Below, one piece after another: positions 17,552 through 27,199 of a stretch of 36,954 nt of DNA. Made by a program: the position numbers and the translations under genes. Source of the DNA: Deltaproteobacteria bacterium (GTDB lineage: Bacteria; Desulfobacterota; Desulfobulbia; Desulfobulbales; VMSU01); the NCBI GenBank assembly GCA_021789795.1, contig JAJYJA010000002.1, positions 1 to 36,954 of the forward strand. The letters run 5' to 3'. Every line of letters starts with the position of its first letter. The first letter of the stretch is position 1. Under the pieces are notes generated by a model. The model searched no databases. It worked only from the letters and a program-made list of their open reading frames with translations, and was not told the origin of the DNA.

Positions 17552-18558
17552 CCCCAATCCTCCTCCCGCATCGTCATCTCCCCGAGCAGCAGCAAGAGCG
17601 CGGCCAGCAGGAAGAACTGAAACTTCTCCTGGAAACGGGTCACGGTCTTGGCCGCCAATCGTCTCTTGCCGGCGTTCATGATCAGTTCCTGATAGACTTG
17701 GCCCAGGTTGATGTTGCCGGTCGCCACCGGCAGGTAACGGCCTCCGGGGGTGGCCTCGGCCATCTGCCGCAGGACGGGGCCGTCGAGCTTGCTCCACACC
17801 TCCTGGCCCTGGTACTTGAGGAAGGTCTGCCGACCCTGATCGTCGGTGACCGGGATGCGCGCCCCCTCCTTCTCGTCTCCCAGGCCGATGACGATCAGCC
17901 TTACCCCCCGCTCTCCGGCGGCCTTGGCCGCCTCCAGCGGATAGCTGCCATGATCCTCGCCGTCGGTGATCAGGATCACATCCTGGTATCGCTGGGCCTG
18001 GTTGTCCAAGACATCGTGCAGCACGGTCCGCAGGGCGTCGCCGATCTTGGTGCCGCCTCGGGAGACCGAGTCCGGCCCCACCCCCTCCAGGGCCAGGCGG
18101 AAGAAACCGTAATCCAGGGTCAGCGGACATTTGACCACCGCCTGACCGGCAAAGGCCACCAGGGCCACCCGGTCGCCCCGCAGCCGGTCGATCACATCCG
18201 AGATGGCGAGCTTGGCGTGCTCCAGGCGGCTGGGGGCCAGGTCTGGGGCCAGCATACTCCTCGACACGTCAAGCAGGAAGACCACGTCCCGGCCCGAGCG
18301 CCTAACCGTCGTCTCCCGACGGTTCCAGGCCGGCCGGGCCAGGGCCACGATCAGCAGGGCCAGGGCCAGGAAGAAGAGGCCCGCCCTGCCCAACCGCCTG
18401 CCGCCCCTGGGCAGGAGATGATCCCGCATCCCTGCATCGACGAAACGGGCCAGGGCCGCCCGCCGCTGGGCCGCCGCGTACCAGTAAAGCCCGGCCAGCA
18501 AGGGCAGCAGGAGCAGCAGGGCCAGACGGCCCGCCGCGTACCAGTGGCCGCCGTTCAC
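17548..18558 (-). CDS. batB: BatB-type VWA membrane protein
   Basis: The protein has 336 aa with a GTG start that overlaps the batA stop by 4 nt. Two N-terminal membrane helices (about 8-28 and 58-75; ALLIVALARPAW) precede a von Willebrand A domain (about 88-290) with MIDAS motif DVSRSM, the threonine region SRGGTKIGDAL and the aspartate in ILITDGEDHG. A final helix lies near 312-328 (FQFFLLAALLLLLGEM). VWA domains of this class bind a divalent cation and partner proteins in the periplasm. Confidence 0.92.
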   Translation of the reverse strand: MNGGHWYAAGRLALLLLLPLLAGLYWYAAAQRRAALARFVDAGMRDHLLPRGGRRLGRAGLFFLALALLIVALARPAWNRRETTVRRSGRDVVFLLDVSRSMLAPDLAPSRLEHAKLAISDVIDRLRGDRVALVAFAGQAVVKCPLTLDYGFFRLALEGVGPDSVSRGGTKIGDALRTVLHDVLDNQAQRYQDVILITDGEDHGSYPLEAAKAAGERGVRLIVIGLGDEKEGARIPVTDDQGRQTFLKYQGQEVWSKLDGPVLRQMAEATPGGRYLPVATGNINLGQVYQELIMNAGKRRLAAKTVTRFQEKFQFFLLAALLLLLGEMTMREEDWG

Positions 18559-19613
18559 GGCAGCCTCCGGAAGAGGGTACAGCGCAGGACGGCCTCCAGC
18601 AGCAACAGGATCAGGGCGGCGGCCGCCAGGGGGACAAAATACTCCCGGTAGTCGAGGTAGCGCACGCTCTCCACCTCGCTCTTCTCCAGATGATCGATCT
18701 CCCGGTACACCGCCCGCAGGGCCTGGCCGTCCTGGGCCATCCAGAAGCTACCGCCGGTGATCTTGGCAATCTGCTCCAGGGTCTGGCGGTCCACCCCCTC
18801 GCCGGTGCGCACCAGTTGGGTGCCGAACAGGGTATCCACCTTGACCACCCCGTCGCCGCCCACCCCGATGGCATAGATCTTGATCCCCCACTTCTTGGCC
18901 AGTTGGGCGGCCTCCTCCGGGGCATAACGCCCGGCGTTGTTCTGGCCGTCGGTCAGGAGGATGATAATCTTGCTCTTGATGGTATAGGTCTTGCCGCCCT
19001 CGCCGACCTGCCGGGCCAGGGTCTGCTCGGCGGTGTGCAGCCGGGCGGCGGCCAGGGCGATGGCGTCGCCGATGGCGGTGCGGTTGTTGGGGCTGTCCTG
19101 GGCCGCCACCCGGATGGTCTTGATGAACCCGGCCAGAACCCCGTGGGCCAGGGTCAAGGGGCAGACGGTCTCGGGGTAGCGGTCGAAGCTGACCATGCCG
19201 ATCAGATCGGCGGGCCGGCCCTTGAGCTCGCGCCGGTTGCCGTTCACGAACTCGGCAAACACCTGTTTCACCACCTCCAGGCGGCTCGACTTCCGACCCT
19301 CGAAGTTCATCTCGTTACCCATGCTGCCGGAACGATCCACCACCATCTCAATCGCCACCCCCCGGCTTACGTCCCGCACCTTCTCGATCCCCGCCTGGGG
19401 CCGGGCCAGGGCCACGATCAGCAGGATCAAGGCCAGGAGGCGGAGATAGACCGGCAGACGACGCAGGCGCAGCCGCCAGGAGACCGCCTCCGTGGGCAGC
19501 AGCAGTCCCAGATCGGAGAACAGCAGCCCCCTCCCCCTCCCGCGCCGCCAGAGCAGTCCCAGGCCGGGCAAGACCAGCAAGCCCAACAGGGCCAGGGGGG
19601 TGGCGAACCTCAT
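18555..19613 (-). CDS. batA: BatA-type VWA membrane protein
   Basis: The protein has 352 aa from ATG 19613, which overlaps the preceding stop (ATGA). A longer frame to 19742 begins with a Pro/Gly-rich stretch that is merely the upstream gene in another frame. Two N-terminal helices (about 5-20 and 50-68) are followed by a VWA domain (about 80-295) with a full MIDAS motif DRSGSM and the later ILLTDGQNNAG. A last helix lies near 325-345. It pairs with BatB, and the two genes probably arose by duplication. Confidence 0.92.
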   Translation of the reverse strand: MRFATPLALLGLLVLPGLGLLWRRGRGRGLLFSDLGLLLPTEAVSWRLRLRRLPVYLRLLALILLIVALARPQAGIEKVRDVSRGVAIEMVVDRSGSMGNEMNFEGRKSSRLEVVKQVFAEFVNGNRRELKGRPADLIGMVSFDRYPETVCPLTLAHGVLAGFIKTIRVAAQDSPNNRTAIGDAIALAAARLHTAEQTLARQVGEGGKTYTIKSKIIILLTDGQNNAGRYAPEEAAQLAKKWGIKIYAIGVGGDGVVKVDTLFGTQLVRTGEGVDRQTLEQIAKITGGSFWMAQDGQALRAVYREIDHLEKSEVESVRYLDYREYFVPLAAAALILLLLEAVLRCTLFRRLP

Positions 19614-20641
19614 CTTCCGGCCCCCGTCCCGGCCCCATCCTCCCGGGGCTCGGTCTGGCCGACGAAGCGGCGGCACAGCGCCAGGGCCGCCTCCGCCTCC
19701 AGGCGGGAGGGGAGACGGTTGGCGAATTTCACCAGATCGCAACCGGCCAGAAACTCGGCCAGCAGCCGGGCGTTGGCCGGCTCGGCCATCGGCCCGCCCC
19801 GCAGCTCCCGCAACTCTTGAAGAAACTCCTCGGTGGTCCGCTCCGGGGCCTTGAGCCCGAAACGGGCCTCGACGTAGCGGCGCAGGATATTTGACAACCG
19901 GTCGTAGAAGGTCTGGCCCTCGCCCCGGCCCAGGAGGTCTGCGGCCAGCAGCTCGTCCAAGGCCCGATAAGCGGCCAGATGCGGGGGCAGCAGCGGCGGC
20001 AGGCGTTTACTTCGCCGCCGCCAGCGCCGCAGACCCCAGAGCCCGGCCCACAGCAGCCCCGCCATCGCTAGCCCCAGCCCGGCAAGCAGCCAGGGAGAAA
20101 ACGGCGGGAGGACGGGAGGGGCGATATCGGTGAGCTTGGCACCCTGCTCGCCCGGGGCGAGCAGGGAATCAACCCGCACCACCAGCGGCTCGCTGCTGAC
20201 CGTGGCCGCCGGGGCGCCGCCCTGGCCCCAGGCCTCGACCGTCAGGGCCGGGATCCGCCACTCGCCGGGGGCCTGGGGATCGAGCAGCAGCCGGAAGTTC
20301 ACCCGCACCTTGCCCTCGCCAGCCATTTCGGGAGGTGATTGGGAGGAAGAGATGACGCTCAGCCCCGGCAGATCGGGGAGTTTGGCCAGGCGCAGGGAGT
20401 ACGATTCGGCGGCCTCGGCCCGCAGCTCAAGGTGCAGGTGCTCGGCCACCGTCAACCGCTGGCGGTCGAGGGTCAGGGTGAGGGCCAAGGGGCCGTTTTT
20501 GAACTCCCGGCTGACCGCCGGCCTCCTGGCCACCGCCGGAGCCGGCTGTTTGACGCAGGCGCCCAGGGCCAGCAAGGCCGCGGCCATAAGCCAGGAAACA
20601 AGCCACCGCCGCCAGCGGCCCGAGATGCCCGTCTCCCTCAC
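19610..20641 (-). CDS. lipoprotein of the Bat operon (BatD-like N-terminus, DUF4381-like helices)
   Basis: The protein has 343 aa with a GTG start that overlaps the DUF58 gene's stop (GTGA). The lipobox LLALGAC places Cys near residue 29. A beta-rich domain follows (LTLTLDRQRLTVAEHLHLELRAEA), resembling the repeats of BatD, then one membrane helix (about 183-205) and a cytoplasmic helical domain with YDRLSNILRRYVEARFGLKAPERTTEEFL and CDLVKFA. A gene of this type commonly sits between DUF58 and batA in moxR/bat operons of Proteobacteria. A lipid anchor plus a later membrane helix is an odd pair of predictions, so topology is uncertain. Confidence 0.75.
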   Translation of the reverse strand: MRETGISGRWRRWLVSWLMAAALLALGACVKQPAPAVARRPAVSREFKNGPLALTLTLDRQRLTVAEHLHLELRAEAAESYSLRLAKLPDLPGLSVISSSQSPPEMAGEGKVRVNFRLLLDPQAPGEWRIPALTVEAWGQGGAPAATVSSEPLVVRVDSLLAPGEQGAKLTDIAPPVLPPFSPWLLAGLGLAMAGLLWAGLWGLRRWRRRSKRLPPLLPPHLAAYRALDELLAADLLGRGEGQTFYDRLSNILRRYVEARFGLKAPERTTEEFLQELRELRGGPMAEPANARLLAEFLAGCDLVKFANRLPSRLEAEAALALCRRFVGQTEPREDGAGTGAGR

Positions 20642-21530
20642 CGCCGCCGCTCCCGCTGTTTGAAGAAGCGCACCAAATCGTCCACGTAGGAAATCCGCCG
20701 CCCGTCCCCGGCCCGGATAACGATCGGGATATGATCCACGGCCAGCGAGCCGAACAGCCGCTCCAGCCCCCGCCGTCGCTCCTCGCTCCGCCGTTCGTAG
20801 GCCGCCTGAAAGGCGGGATCGGAGGTATCGACCAGCCGGGTGCGTCCGGTCTCGGGATCGGACAGCGCCATCAGCCCCAGCCGGGGCAGGCTCAGCTCGC
20901 GGCGGTCGAGGATGGAGACGGCGATCAGGTCGTGGCGGCGGGCCAGGGAACCCAGGGGCCGGGCGAAGTCCGGGGCCAAGAAATCCGAGAGCAGAAACAC
21001 CACCCCCCGCTTACGGGCCACCCGGCCCAGAAAATCCAGGGTCAAGGCCAGGTCGGTGCCCCGGCCCGCAGGGGAGGCGTCCAGCACCTCCCGGATGATC
21101 CTCAACACGTGCGAGGCCCCCTTGCGGGGCGGAATGAACCTCTCCACCCGCTCGGAAAAGAGGAGGAGTCCCACCTTGTCGTTGTTCCTGATCGCCGAGA
21201 AGGCGAGCAGGGCGCAAAGCTCCGCCGCCACCTCGCTCTTCCGCCTGTTCACCGAGCCGAAGAGCCCGGAGGCGGAGAGATCGACGGCCAGGAATACGGT
21301 CAGTTCCCGCTCCTCGACGTAGCGTTTGACAAAGGGATGGCCGGTGCGGGCGGTGACGTTCCAGTCGATCAGCCGCACCTCGTCGCCAGGCGCGTACTCG
21401 CGCACCTCGTCGAACTCCATGCCCCGGCCCTTGAAGACGCTTAGATACTCGCCGGCCAGGATATCGTCCACCGCCCGCCGGGTAAAAATCTGGATGAACC
21501 GGATCCGGCGGGCCAGTTCGCTGGTCCCGC

Positions 21531-21534
<4 letters not shown>
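20638..21534 (-). CDS. DUF58 domain protein
   Basis: The protein has 298 aa. DUF58 proteins have a VWA-like fold and work with MoxR AAA+ ATPases. The hallmark is RGMEFDEVREYAPGDEVR and IDWNVTARTG (about 37-65), followed by a VWA-like core (FLAVDLSASGLFG, GVVFLLSDFLAPDF). No membrane helix is visible, so it is probably cytoplasmic. Start and stop overlap neighbours by 4 nt each (ATGA with moxR, GTGA with the lipoprotein gene), which implies tight stoichiometry. Confidence 0.92.
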
Positions 21535-22520
<986 letters not shown>

Positions 22521-22601
22521 GCCTCCCTCCTCACCCAGAAATGGCGCCGTCTGACGCCCCGGTCAACACTCACCGGACGCACCAGACCGCAAACGGAGGC
22601 A

Positions 22602-22629
22602 ATTCTAATCCTACCCCCCGGATTGTCAA
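22602..22629 (-). promoter_or_regulatory. promoter of the moxR-bat operon
   Basis: On the minus strand TTGACA (22624-22629), a 16-bp spacer and TAGAAT (22602-22607) lie about 80 bp before the moxR start. It is the only strong promoter seen for the nine-kilobase operon. A 9-bp inverted pair GGCGCCGTC/GACGGCGCC brackets the intergenic region (about 22545-22553 and 22646-22654). Confidence 0.65.
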
Positions 22630-22654
22630 GGGGGCACAAGACAGCTGACGGCGC

Positions 22655-24031
22655 CTAAAAATATACCGCCTTCACCTTGGCCTCGTCCTGACGGCCGGTG
22701 GCCGCGGCCATGGCCAACACCGTGTTTTTGGCCGACCTGATCATGTCGTTCATGCCGATTCCGTCCCAGCCGAAGCCGCAGATCAACAGGCCGGGGAAAT
22801 GCCGCTCCATCTCGGCCCGCCAGGCCAGGAGCCGGGGATGATCCATCTCCAGTTGGGGGATGCCATGCTCGGGCCGCAACACCCGGCTGAACAGGGGAGG
22901 CTCCGGCAGCTCGATCAGTTGGCGCAGGTCTTCATATACCGCGGAGATCAGCTCCTCGTCGTCTAAGGCCAGACGCTCCGGATGCCGCCTGCCGCCCACC
23001 AGGGCCTCGATCAATACCTGGCCTGACGGGGCCCGGTCCGGGAACATGTGGGAGGTGAACATCGCCCCCAAGGTGAAACGCCCCTCCCGCTCGGGGGCCA
23101 GATAGCCAAAGCCGTAAGGCACCTTGGCCCGCCCGGAAAGGCCCATGACCACGTTGACGATCCGCGACACCGGCAGGCAACTGACCGGCGGCGGCCTAAG
23201 GCCGGACAAGAGTTGCAGGCCGCCATTCACCGGCGCCGCCAGCACCACCCGCCCGGCCTCGATCGTCCCCTGGTCGGTGCGCACCCGCCAATCCCCTCCC
23301 CCGCCAGGTTCCAGGCCCTGAACCAGGGTGTTTTGAGCCACCTCCCGCCCTTGGGCGAGGACGGTTATCAGCCGCTCCATGCCGTCCGGAAAGTTAAGCA
23401 TCGACGGCAGCCTCCCCAGGCCCTGGCCCTTGGCCGCCTCCCTCTTCTTGCGGATCAGCCCCCGAATCACCGAGCCCGTGGCAAGCTCCAGCTTGCGGAC
23501 TCCAGGCATCACCGAATCGAGGCAGAGCCTGGTATAATCGCCGGCAAAACTGCCGGTGACCGCGGCATCGACCAGGGGCAAAAGCTCGGGGCCAAAACGA
23601 TGCCTCACCCAGTCGCCGATGGTCATCGCCTCCGGTATTGGCCGCCGCCAGAGGTCGGCCAGGACCCGCAGCTTGCCCCATCCCGAGATCAGAGGGGTGG
23701 TCAGGGCGCTGGCCAGGCTCTGCGGCAGACGCACCAGCCTGCCCCGATGACAGAGGTAACGATAAAAGTCCCCCAGGGGCGCTGCCTGGGCCTCGTTGTA
23801 GAGCCCGGTGTCACGCAACAGTTCCTGGCTCTCCGCGGTGTTGTCGAGAAAGCCATGCGGCCCCCACTCGCCCTGGAATCCCGCCTGCCGGAAGGTCTGT
23901 ACCGCCCCGCCCAGCCGGGGGGCCTTCTCCACCACCAGCAGCGAACGGCCCGGGAGGAGCTTGTCGACAAAATGGGCCACGCTCAACCCCGACAGGCCGC
24001 CGCCGACAATCAGCACGTCATATCTCGCCAT
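22655..24031 (-). CDS. hemY: protoporphyrinogen/coproporphyrinogen oxidase, HemY type
   Basis: The protein has 458 aa. It is an FAD enzyme that oxidises protoporphyrinogen IX (or coproporphyrinogen III) late in haem synthesis. The N-terminal dinucleotide motif is VGGGLSGLS (about 9-17) with VVEKAPRLGGAVQTF. The family's substrate-side segments follow, and the C-terminal FAD-closing motif is FPGLLICGFGWDGIGMNDMIRSA. AAGGAG precedes the ATG. It is divergent from a flavodoxin-like gene 35 bp away. Haem demand is plausible because DsrM and DsrJ are cytochromes. Whether the product is protoporphyrin or coproporphyrin cannot be read from the sequence. Confidence 0.9.
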   Translation of the reverse strand: MARYDVLIVGGGLSGLSVAHFVDKLLPGRSLLVVEKAPRLGGAVQTFRQAGFQGEWGPHGFLDNTAESQELLRDTGLYNEAQAAPLGDFYRYLCHRGRLVRLPQSLASALTTPLISGWGKLRVLADLWRRPIPEAMTIGDWVRHRFGPELLPLVDAAVTGSFAGDYTRLCLDSVMPGVRKLELATGSVIRGLIRKKREAAKGQGLGRLPSMLNFPDGMERLITVLAQGREVAQNTLVQGLEPGGGGDWRVRTDQGTIEAGRVVLAAPVNGGLQLLSGLRPPPVSCLPVSRIVNVVMGLSGRAKVPYGFGYLAPEREGRFTLGAMFTSHMFPDRAPSGQVLIEALVGGRRHPERLALDDEELISAVYEDLRQLIELPEPPLFSRVLRPEHGIPQLEMDHPRLLAWRAEMERHFPGLLICGFGWDGIGMNDMIRSAKNTVLAMAAATGRQDEAKVKAVYF

Positions 24032-24066
24032 CGCCTTTCTCCTTGTCAGCCACGCGGCCCCTGATT

Positions 24067-24780
24067 ATGATGGTGGCCGTGAACGACACCCAGGTCAACC
24101 CCACAAAAACAAAAAGAATCCTCATCATCGGCTACTCCTTCAGCGGCCAGACCAGCGGTCTGGTGCGCCAGATCATGGCGGCCTTGCAACAGGCAGGCCA
24201 CGAGGTGGTCAAGGAAAGGCTGACCCCGGACCCGGCCCTGAAGTTTCCCACCAGCTCGATCTGGGCCTGCCTCGCCATGATGCTGACCACCTTCCTGCGG
24301 ATACGCACCCCGATCCAGGCCTTGTCACCCGTCTGTTTCACCGGTTTCGACCTCATCATCCTGGGCGGCCCGACCTGGTCTTACAACCCCAGCGGCCCCA
24401 TCCTCTCCCTGATCGACCGGGATGGGAAGCGGCTGTTTGCCGGCCAGACGGTACTGCCGGTGATCTCCTGCCGGGGTTACTGGCGGATGCACCGCTGGGG
24501 CCTCGTCCGGCTCCTCGTCCGCTCTGGGGCCACGGTCCCCAACTGCATCGTCTTCTCCCACCCCAACCGTGAGCCTTGGCGCACCATCGGCGTCTTTCTC
24601 AAGATCGCCGGCAAGACGCCGGAACGCTGGCCGATCCTGCACCGTCACTACACCCACTTCGGCCACTCCCGCGATCAACAGGACGAGGCGGCCCGGTTCG
24701 GAACCCTGATCGGTCAGGCCTTAAGCCGCAACCAATCCCTGGCCGGGATAGAGTTCCACACCCCCCTCGCCCTGCCCTGA
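24067..24780 (+). CDS. flavodoxin-like NAD(P)H-dependent oxidoreductase family protein
   Basis: The protein has 237 aa. A flavodoxin-type fold is indicated by ILIIGYSFSGQTSGLV (phosphate-binding loop of an FMN site, about 18-33) and FDLIILGGPTWSYNPSGPI. The rest is helical, with CRGYWRMHRWGLVRLL and VFSHPNREPW. No clear ribosome site precedes ATG 24067; ATG 24070 or GTG 24079 are alternatives. It diverges from hemY across 35 bp. The E. coli haem enzyme HemG is also a flavodoxin fold, but the sequence here is longer and not obviously HemG. A redox role is inferred only. Confidence 0.7.
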   Translation: MMVAVNDTQVNPTKTKRILIIGYSFSGQTSGLVRQIMAALQQAGHEVVKERLTPDPALKFPTSSIWACLAMMLTTFLRIRTPIQALSPVCFTGFDLIILGGPTWSYNPSGPILSLIDRDGKRLFAGQTVLPVISCRGYWRMHRWGLVRLLVRSGATVPNCIVFSHPNREPWRTIGVFLKIAGKTPERWPILHRHYTHFGHSRDQQDEAARFGTLIGQALSRNQSLAGIEFHTPLALP

Positions 24781-24789
24781 GGATAGCGG

Positions 24790-25308
24790 CTAGAACTCGA
24801 TCCCCGGCTGGGCCTTGACGCCCTCGGCGTAAGGATGCTTCACCTCCCGCATCTCGGTCACCAGCTCCGCCTCCCGCACCAGGGCCGGGCTGGCGTCGCG
24901 GCCAGTGACCACCAGATGCACCCCCGGCGGCCGACGGCGGATGACCTCTAGGATCCGCCCCTCTGCCACCAGGCCATAGTTGATGACGTAGGTCAGTTCG
25001 TCCAGCACCACCAGGTCGAAGGCCCCGGACATGATCTTCCCCTCCGCCAGCGCCCAACCCTCCTCGGCGGCCCGGCGGCTCTCCTCCGGGCTCTGCTTCC
25101 AGGTGAAGCCGCTGCCCGTCACGTGGAACTCCAGCCCGGCCAGGGACGCACAGGCCTTGGCCTCGCCGGTGGGCCAGCGGCCCTTGATGAACTGCACGAC
25201 GCAGACCGAGAATCCGTGCCCCACGGCCCGCAACGCCTGCCCCAGGGCGGCGGTGGTCTTGCCCTTGCCGTTGCCGGTATAAAGTATGGTCAGCCCCCGT
25301 CGCTCCAT
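24790..25308 (-). CDS. cobO: cob(I)yrinic acid a,c-diamide adenosyltransferase (CobO/BtuR)
   Basis: The protein has 172 aa. It transfers the adenosyl group of ATP to reduced corrinoids in adenosylcobalamin synthesis or salvage. The family signature GLTILYTGNGKGKTTAALG is at the N-terminus, followed by VCVVQFIKG, DLVVLDELTYVINYGL, HLVVTGRDASPAL and the C-terminal EMREVKHPYAEGVKAQPGIEF, which is nearly invariant in CobO. The start at ATG 25308 is preferred (GGAAG a few nt upstream); the alternative TTG at 25338 sits 1 nt from a large hairpin. It is convergent with the flavodoxin-like gene across 9 bp. Confidence 0.93.
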   Translation of the reverse strand: MERRGLTILYTGNGKGKTTAALGQALRAVGHGFSVCVVQFIKGRWPTGEAKACASLAGLEFHVTGSGFTWKQSPEESRRAAEEGWALAEGKIMSGAFDLVVLDELTYVINYGLVAEGRILEVIRRRPPGVHLVVTGRDASPALVREAELVTEMREVKHPYAEGVKAQPGIEF

Positions 25309-25339
25309 GTCTTCCAGTCTTTCTTGCCCAGCCCTCAAA

Positions 25340-25379
25340 CGGCAAGAGGGCTTGACTAAAATGCCAAGCCCTCTTGCCG
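25340..25379 (-). terminator. perfect 15-bp hairpin between TPR gene and cobO
   Basis: CGGCAAGAGGGCTTG (25340-25354) and CAAGCCCTCTTGCCG (25365-25379) form a perfect 15-bp stem with a 10-nt loop. On the minus strand it is followed only by GTTTGAGG, so it lacks a proper T-tract. It may be a terminator of the TPR gene or a structured leader of cobO. Confidence 0.5.
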
Positions 25380-25425
25380 GTAGTCAGGGGCCAGGTGACG
25401 GGAGGCAGAGGATGCCCCCTCCCGA

Positions 25426-25440
25426 CCATGATTATCATGG
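25426..25440. promoter_or_regulatory. 15-bp palindrome upstream of cobO
   Basis: CCATGATTATCATGG is a perfect palindrome around a central T, 15 bp after the TPR stop codon on the minus strand and about 120 bp before cobO. It could be an operator, but no regulator is identified. Confidence 0.3.
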
Positions 25441-25455
25441 CAGTTCCGTATGCCC

Positions 25456-26079
25456 CTAGTTCTTTTCCCCTGCCAACTGCCGCTTGGCCTCCTCGATCGC
25501 CTTGCTCACCGGCAACCCGTTGGCAGCGGCCACCCCGGGGTGGGCGTCCTCGAGTTTCTGCCAGACCTTTATCGCCCCCTGGGGGGCGTGCAGGTCGTTG
25601 AACAGCACGATCCCCTTGTTGAACGGCGCCTGCACCTGCTCGGGGTCAACGGCGATGGCACGGTCAAAGGCGGCGAGCGCCTCCTTAAACTGTCCGGCAC
25701 TGCGGTACATCACCCCCAGGTCGGTAAGCACGTTGGGATTCTTGGGATTCAACTTGAGGTACTGGTTGTAGGCGGATATGGCCTTCTGGGACTGATTGGA
25801 ATCAAAGTAGAGATTGCCCAGTTGCACCCAGGCGTCTAGGTCCTTGGGATTGGCCGCCACCTGTTTTTCCAGGACGGCGATGGCCTCGAGGCTCTGAGGA
25901 GGAATCGACGCGGGGCCCGACAGCTGCCCGTTGCCGGGGACGGCGCGCATCTGGCCCGGCGGCGGGGCGGGCATACGCAACGAGCTATACCCCACTCCGA
26001 TCAGAAAACCCGCCACTAGGGCGACCGCCACCGACACCCACAGGGTCTGGGGCCTTATCAAATCCGAATCTTGAGACAT
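25456..26079 (-). CDS. membrane-anchored TPR protein
   Basis: The protein has 207 aa. An N-terminal membrane helix (about 13-31; WVSVAVALVAGFLIGVGYSSL) anchors it and is followed by a Pro-rich linker. At least three TPR repeats cover about 65-175 (DLDAWVQLGNLYFDSNQSQKAISAYNQYLKLNP, NVLTDLGVMYRSAGQFKEALAAFDRAIAVDP). The C-terminus is charged. GGGAGA lies just upstream. TPR proteins of this kind scaffold envelope complexes, but the partner is unknown. It lies 28 bp downstream of the Bax-like gene on the same strand. Confidence 0.85.
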   Translation of the reverse strand: MSQDSDLIRPQTLWVSVAVALVAGFLIGVGYSSLRMPAPPPGQMRAVPGNGQLSGPASIPPQSLEAIAVLEKQVAANPKDLDAWVQLGNLYFDSNQSQKAISAYNQYLKLNPKNPNVLTDLGVMYRSAGQFKEALAAFDRAIAVDPEQVQAPFNKGIVLFNDLHAPQGAIKVWQKLEDAHPGVAAANGLPVSKAIEEAKRQLAGEKN

Positions 26080-26107
26080 GTCGAATCTCCCTCGCGTAAA
26101 CCACCGA

Positions 26108-27124
26108 TCAACCGGTGGTCAGCAGCAGGTTGTCGTAATGGCGCAGGCGGTTTAGGGCGATGATGTGCTTCACCTCATCGATATAACACTGCCGACGCTC
26201 GGAATATGCGGTCAGGCCATCGGCGATGCGCATCGGGTCTAAGGTCTGGCTGCGGATACGCCGCAACTCCTTGTAGGCCGAGGAGCGGTTGAGGTGCAGC
26301 ACGTAGGCCCTAACCGAATCAAGGATGGAGCCAAACTCCATGATCTTGGGGGGGGCGGGGCCGTCATCGCTGGCATACATGCCAAAGAGGTTGTTGGACT
26401 CCAAGGCGTAGTGCGAGCCGCCCCAAGATGACTCCAGCGCCCCCTGGGCCAGGATGAGGCTGGGCGGCAGGACATCGACCATGGCCACCAGATCCACGGC
26501 CCGCTCGGTCTTGTATTTTCTGGTCAACGAGAGGATGAACTTGGTCTTCTCGTGCCCCAGCCGCCGCTGCCAGTCCTTCCGGCCCGGGGCGAAGTTCATC
26601 TTAATGGCCCCGTCGCCAAGTTCGGCAAGGATGGACAGCAATTGCCGCCGCTCCTGCCGCACCTCGTCCAAGACCACCATCACCGTGGGCAACAGGACGT
26701 TGATAAACAACTTCTTGCGGTCCTCGCCGTCCAGGCCGCCGATCTTCTGCGGCATCCGCCCGGCGGCCACCATGGGCATCGCCATCTCCCGGGCCACCCC
26801 CTCGATCCTGGCCGTCTTCAACAACGCCAGCATCTCCTTGTTGATGAGCGGCGGCGAGACCTCCGTCCCCTCGCGGGAGACGGCCAGCAGGGGCGCGACC
26901 GAGGGCCCGGACTCAAACCCAGGGGTAAGACAAGCGGCTGGCCTGAGGCCAACCGTCGGCTCGAAGGTTGCGACCGACGGCCGCCAGTCCCCACCGGAGC
27001 CAAGGCGCAGCGCCAGGAGCATCAGGGCCATCAACGTCCCCTGCCCCACCAAGGACGACCAACGGCCCAGACCGGCAACGGCCCAGACCGCGCACCGATT
27101 TTTTATTACTTTGACCACCGTCAT
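26108..27124 (-). CDS. Bax-like glucosaminidase-family protein
   Basis: The protein has 338 aa from ATG 27124 (GGGGAA 4 nt upstream); ATG 27136 would add four residues and has no ribosome site. A signal anchor lies near 20-42. The catalytic domain of the FlgJ/Bax N-acetylglucosaminidase family occupies about 200-330, with VLPPSLILAQGALESSWG (the Glu is the expected catalytic acid), ESNNLFGMYA, FGSILDSVRAYVLHLNRSSAY and GLTAYSERRQCYIDEVKHII. Known members cut peptidoglycan glycan strands. An N-terminal domain (about 80-190) of unknown role is also present. The gene follows tRNA-Arg by 75 bp. Confidence 0.85.
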   Translation of the reverse strand: MTVVKVIKNRCAVWAVAGLGRWSSLVGQGTLMALMLLALRLGSGGDWRPSVATFEPTVGLRPAACLTPGFESGPSVAPLLAVSREGTEVSPPLINKEMLALLKTARIEGVAREMAMPMVAAGRMPQKIGGLDGEDRKKLFINVLLPTVMVVLDEVRQERRQLLSILAELGDGAIKMNFAPGRKDWQRRLGHEKTKFILSLTRKYKTERAVDLVAMVDVLPPSLILAQGALESSWGGSHYALESNNLFGMYASDDGPAPPKIMEFGSILDSVRAYVLHLNRSSAYKELRRIRSQTLDPMRIADGLTAYSERRQCYIDEVKHIIALNRLRHYDNLLLTTG

Positions 27125-27149
27125 TAAGTTCCCCATTTCAGTATCGAAC

Positions 27150-27188
27150 CTTGCCGGCCACTAAAGAAACCCTCAACTCGCCGGCAAG
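27150..27188 (-). other. 9-bp hairpin between tRNA-Arg and the Bax-like gene
   Basis: CTTGCCGGC (27150-27158) and GCCGGCAAG (27180-27188) form a perfect 9-bp stem with a 21-nt loop. On the minus strand it follows the tRNA 3' end by 11 nt but has no T-tract, so it may be a processing signal or weak terminator. Confidence 0.4.
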
Positions 27189-27199
27189 ACCTCTTATTT

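Noticed and set aside
17552-18130. N-terminal extension of the BatC-like protein
   Set aside because: The extra residues are batB read in another frame; ATG 17551 has a signal peptide and an ATGA overlap.
24599-25438. Alternative minus-strand frame over cobO
   Set aside because: It overlaps the clear CobO frame and has a Gly/Arg/Pro-rich shadow composition.
25380-25455. Cobalamin riboswitch upstream of cobO
   Set aside because: A B12-box-like AGTCAGG lies on the plus strand, the wrong strand for cobO, and no other conserved element of the riboswitch was found.
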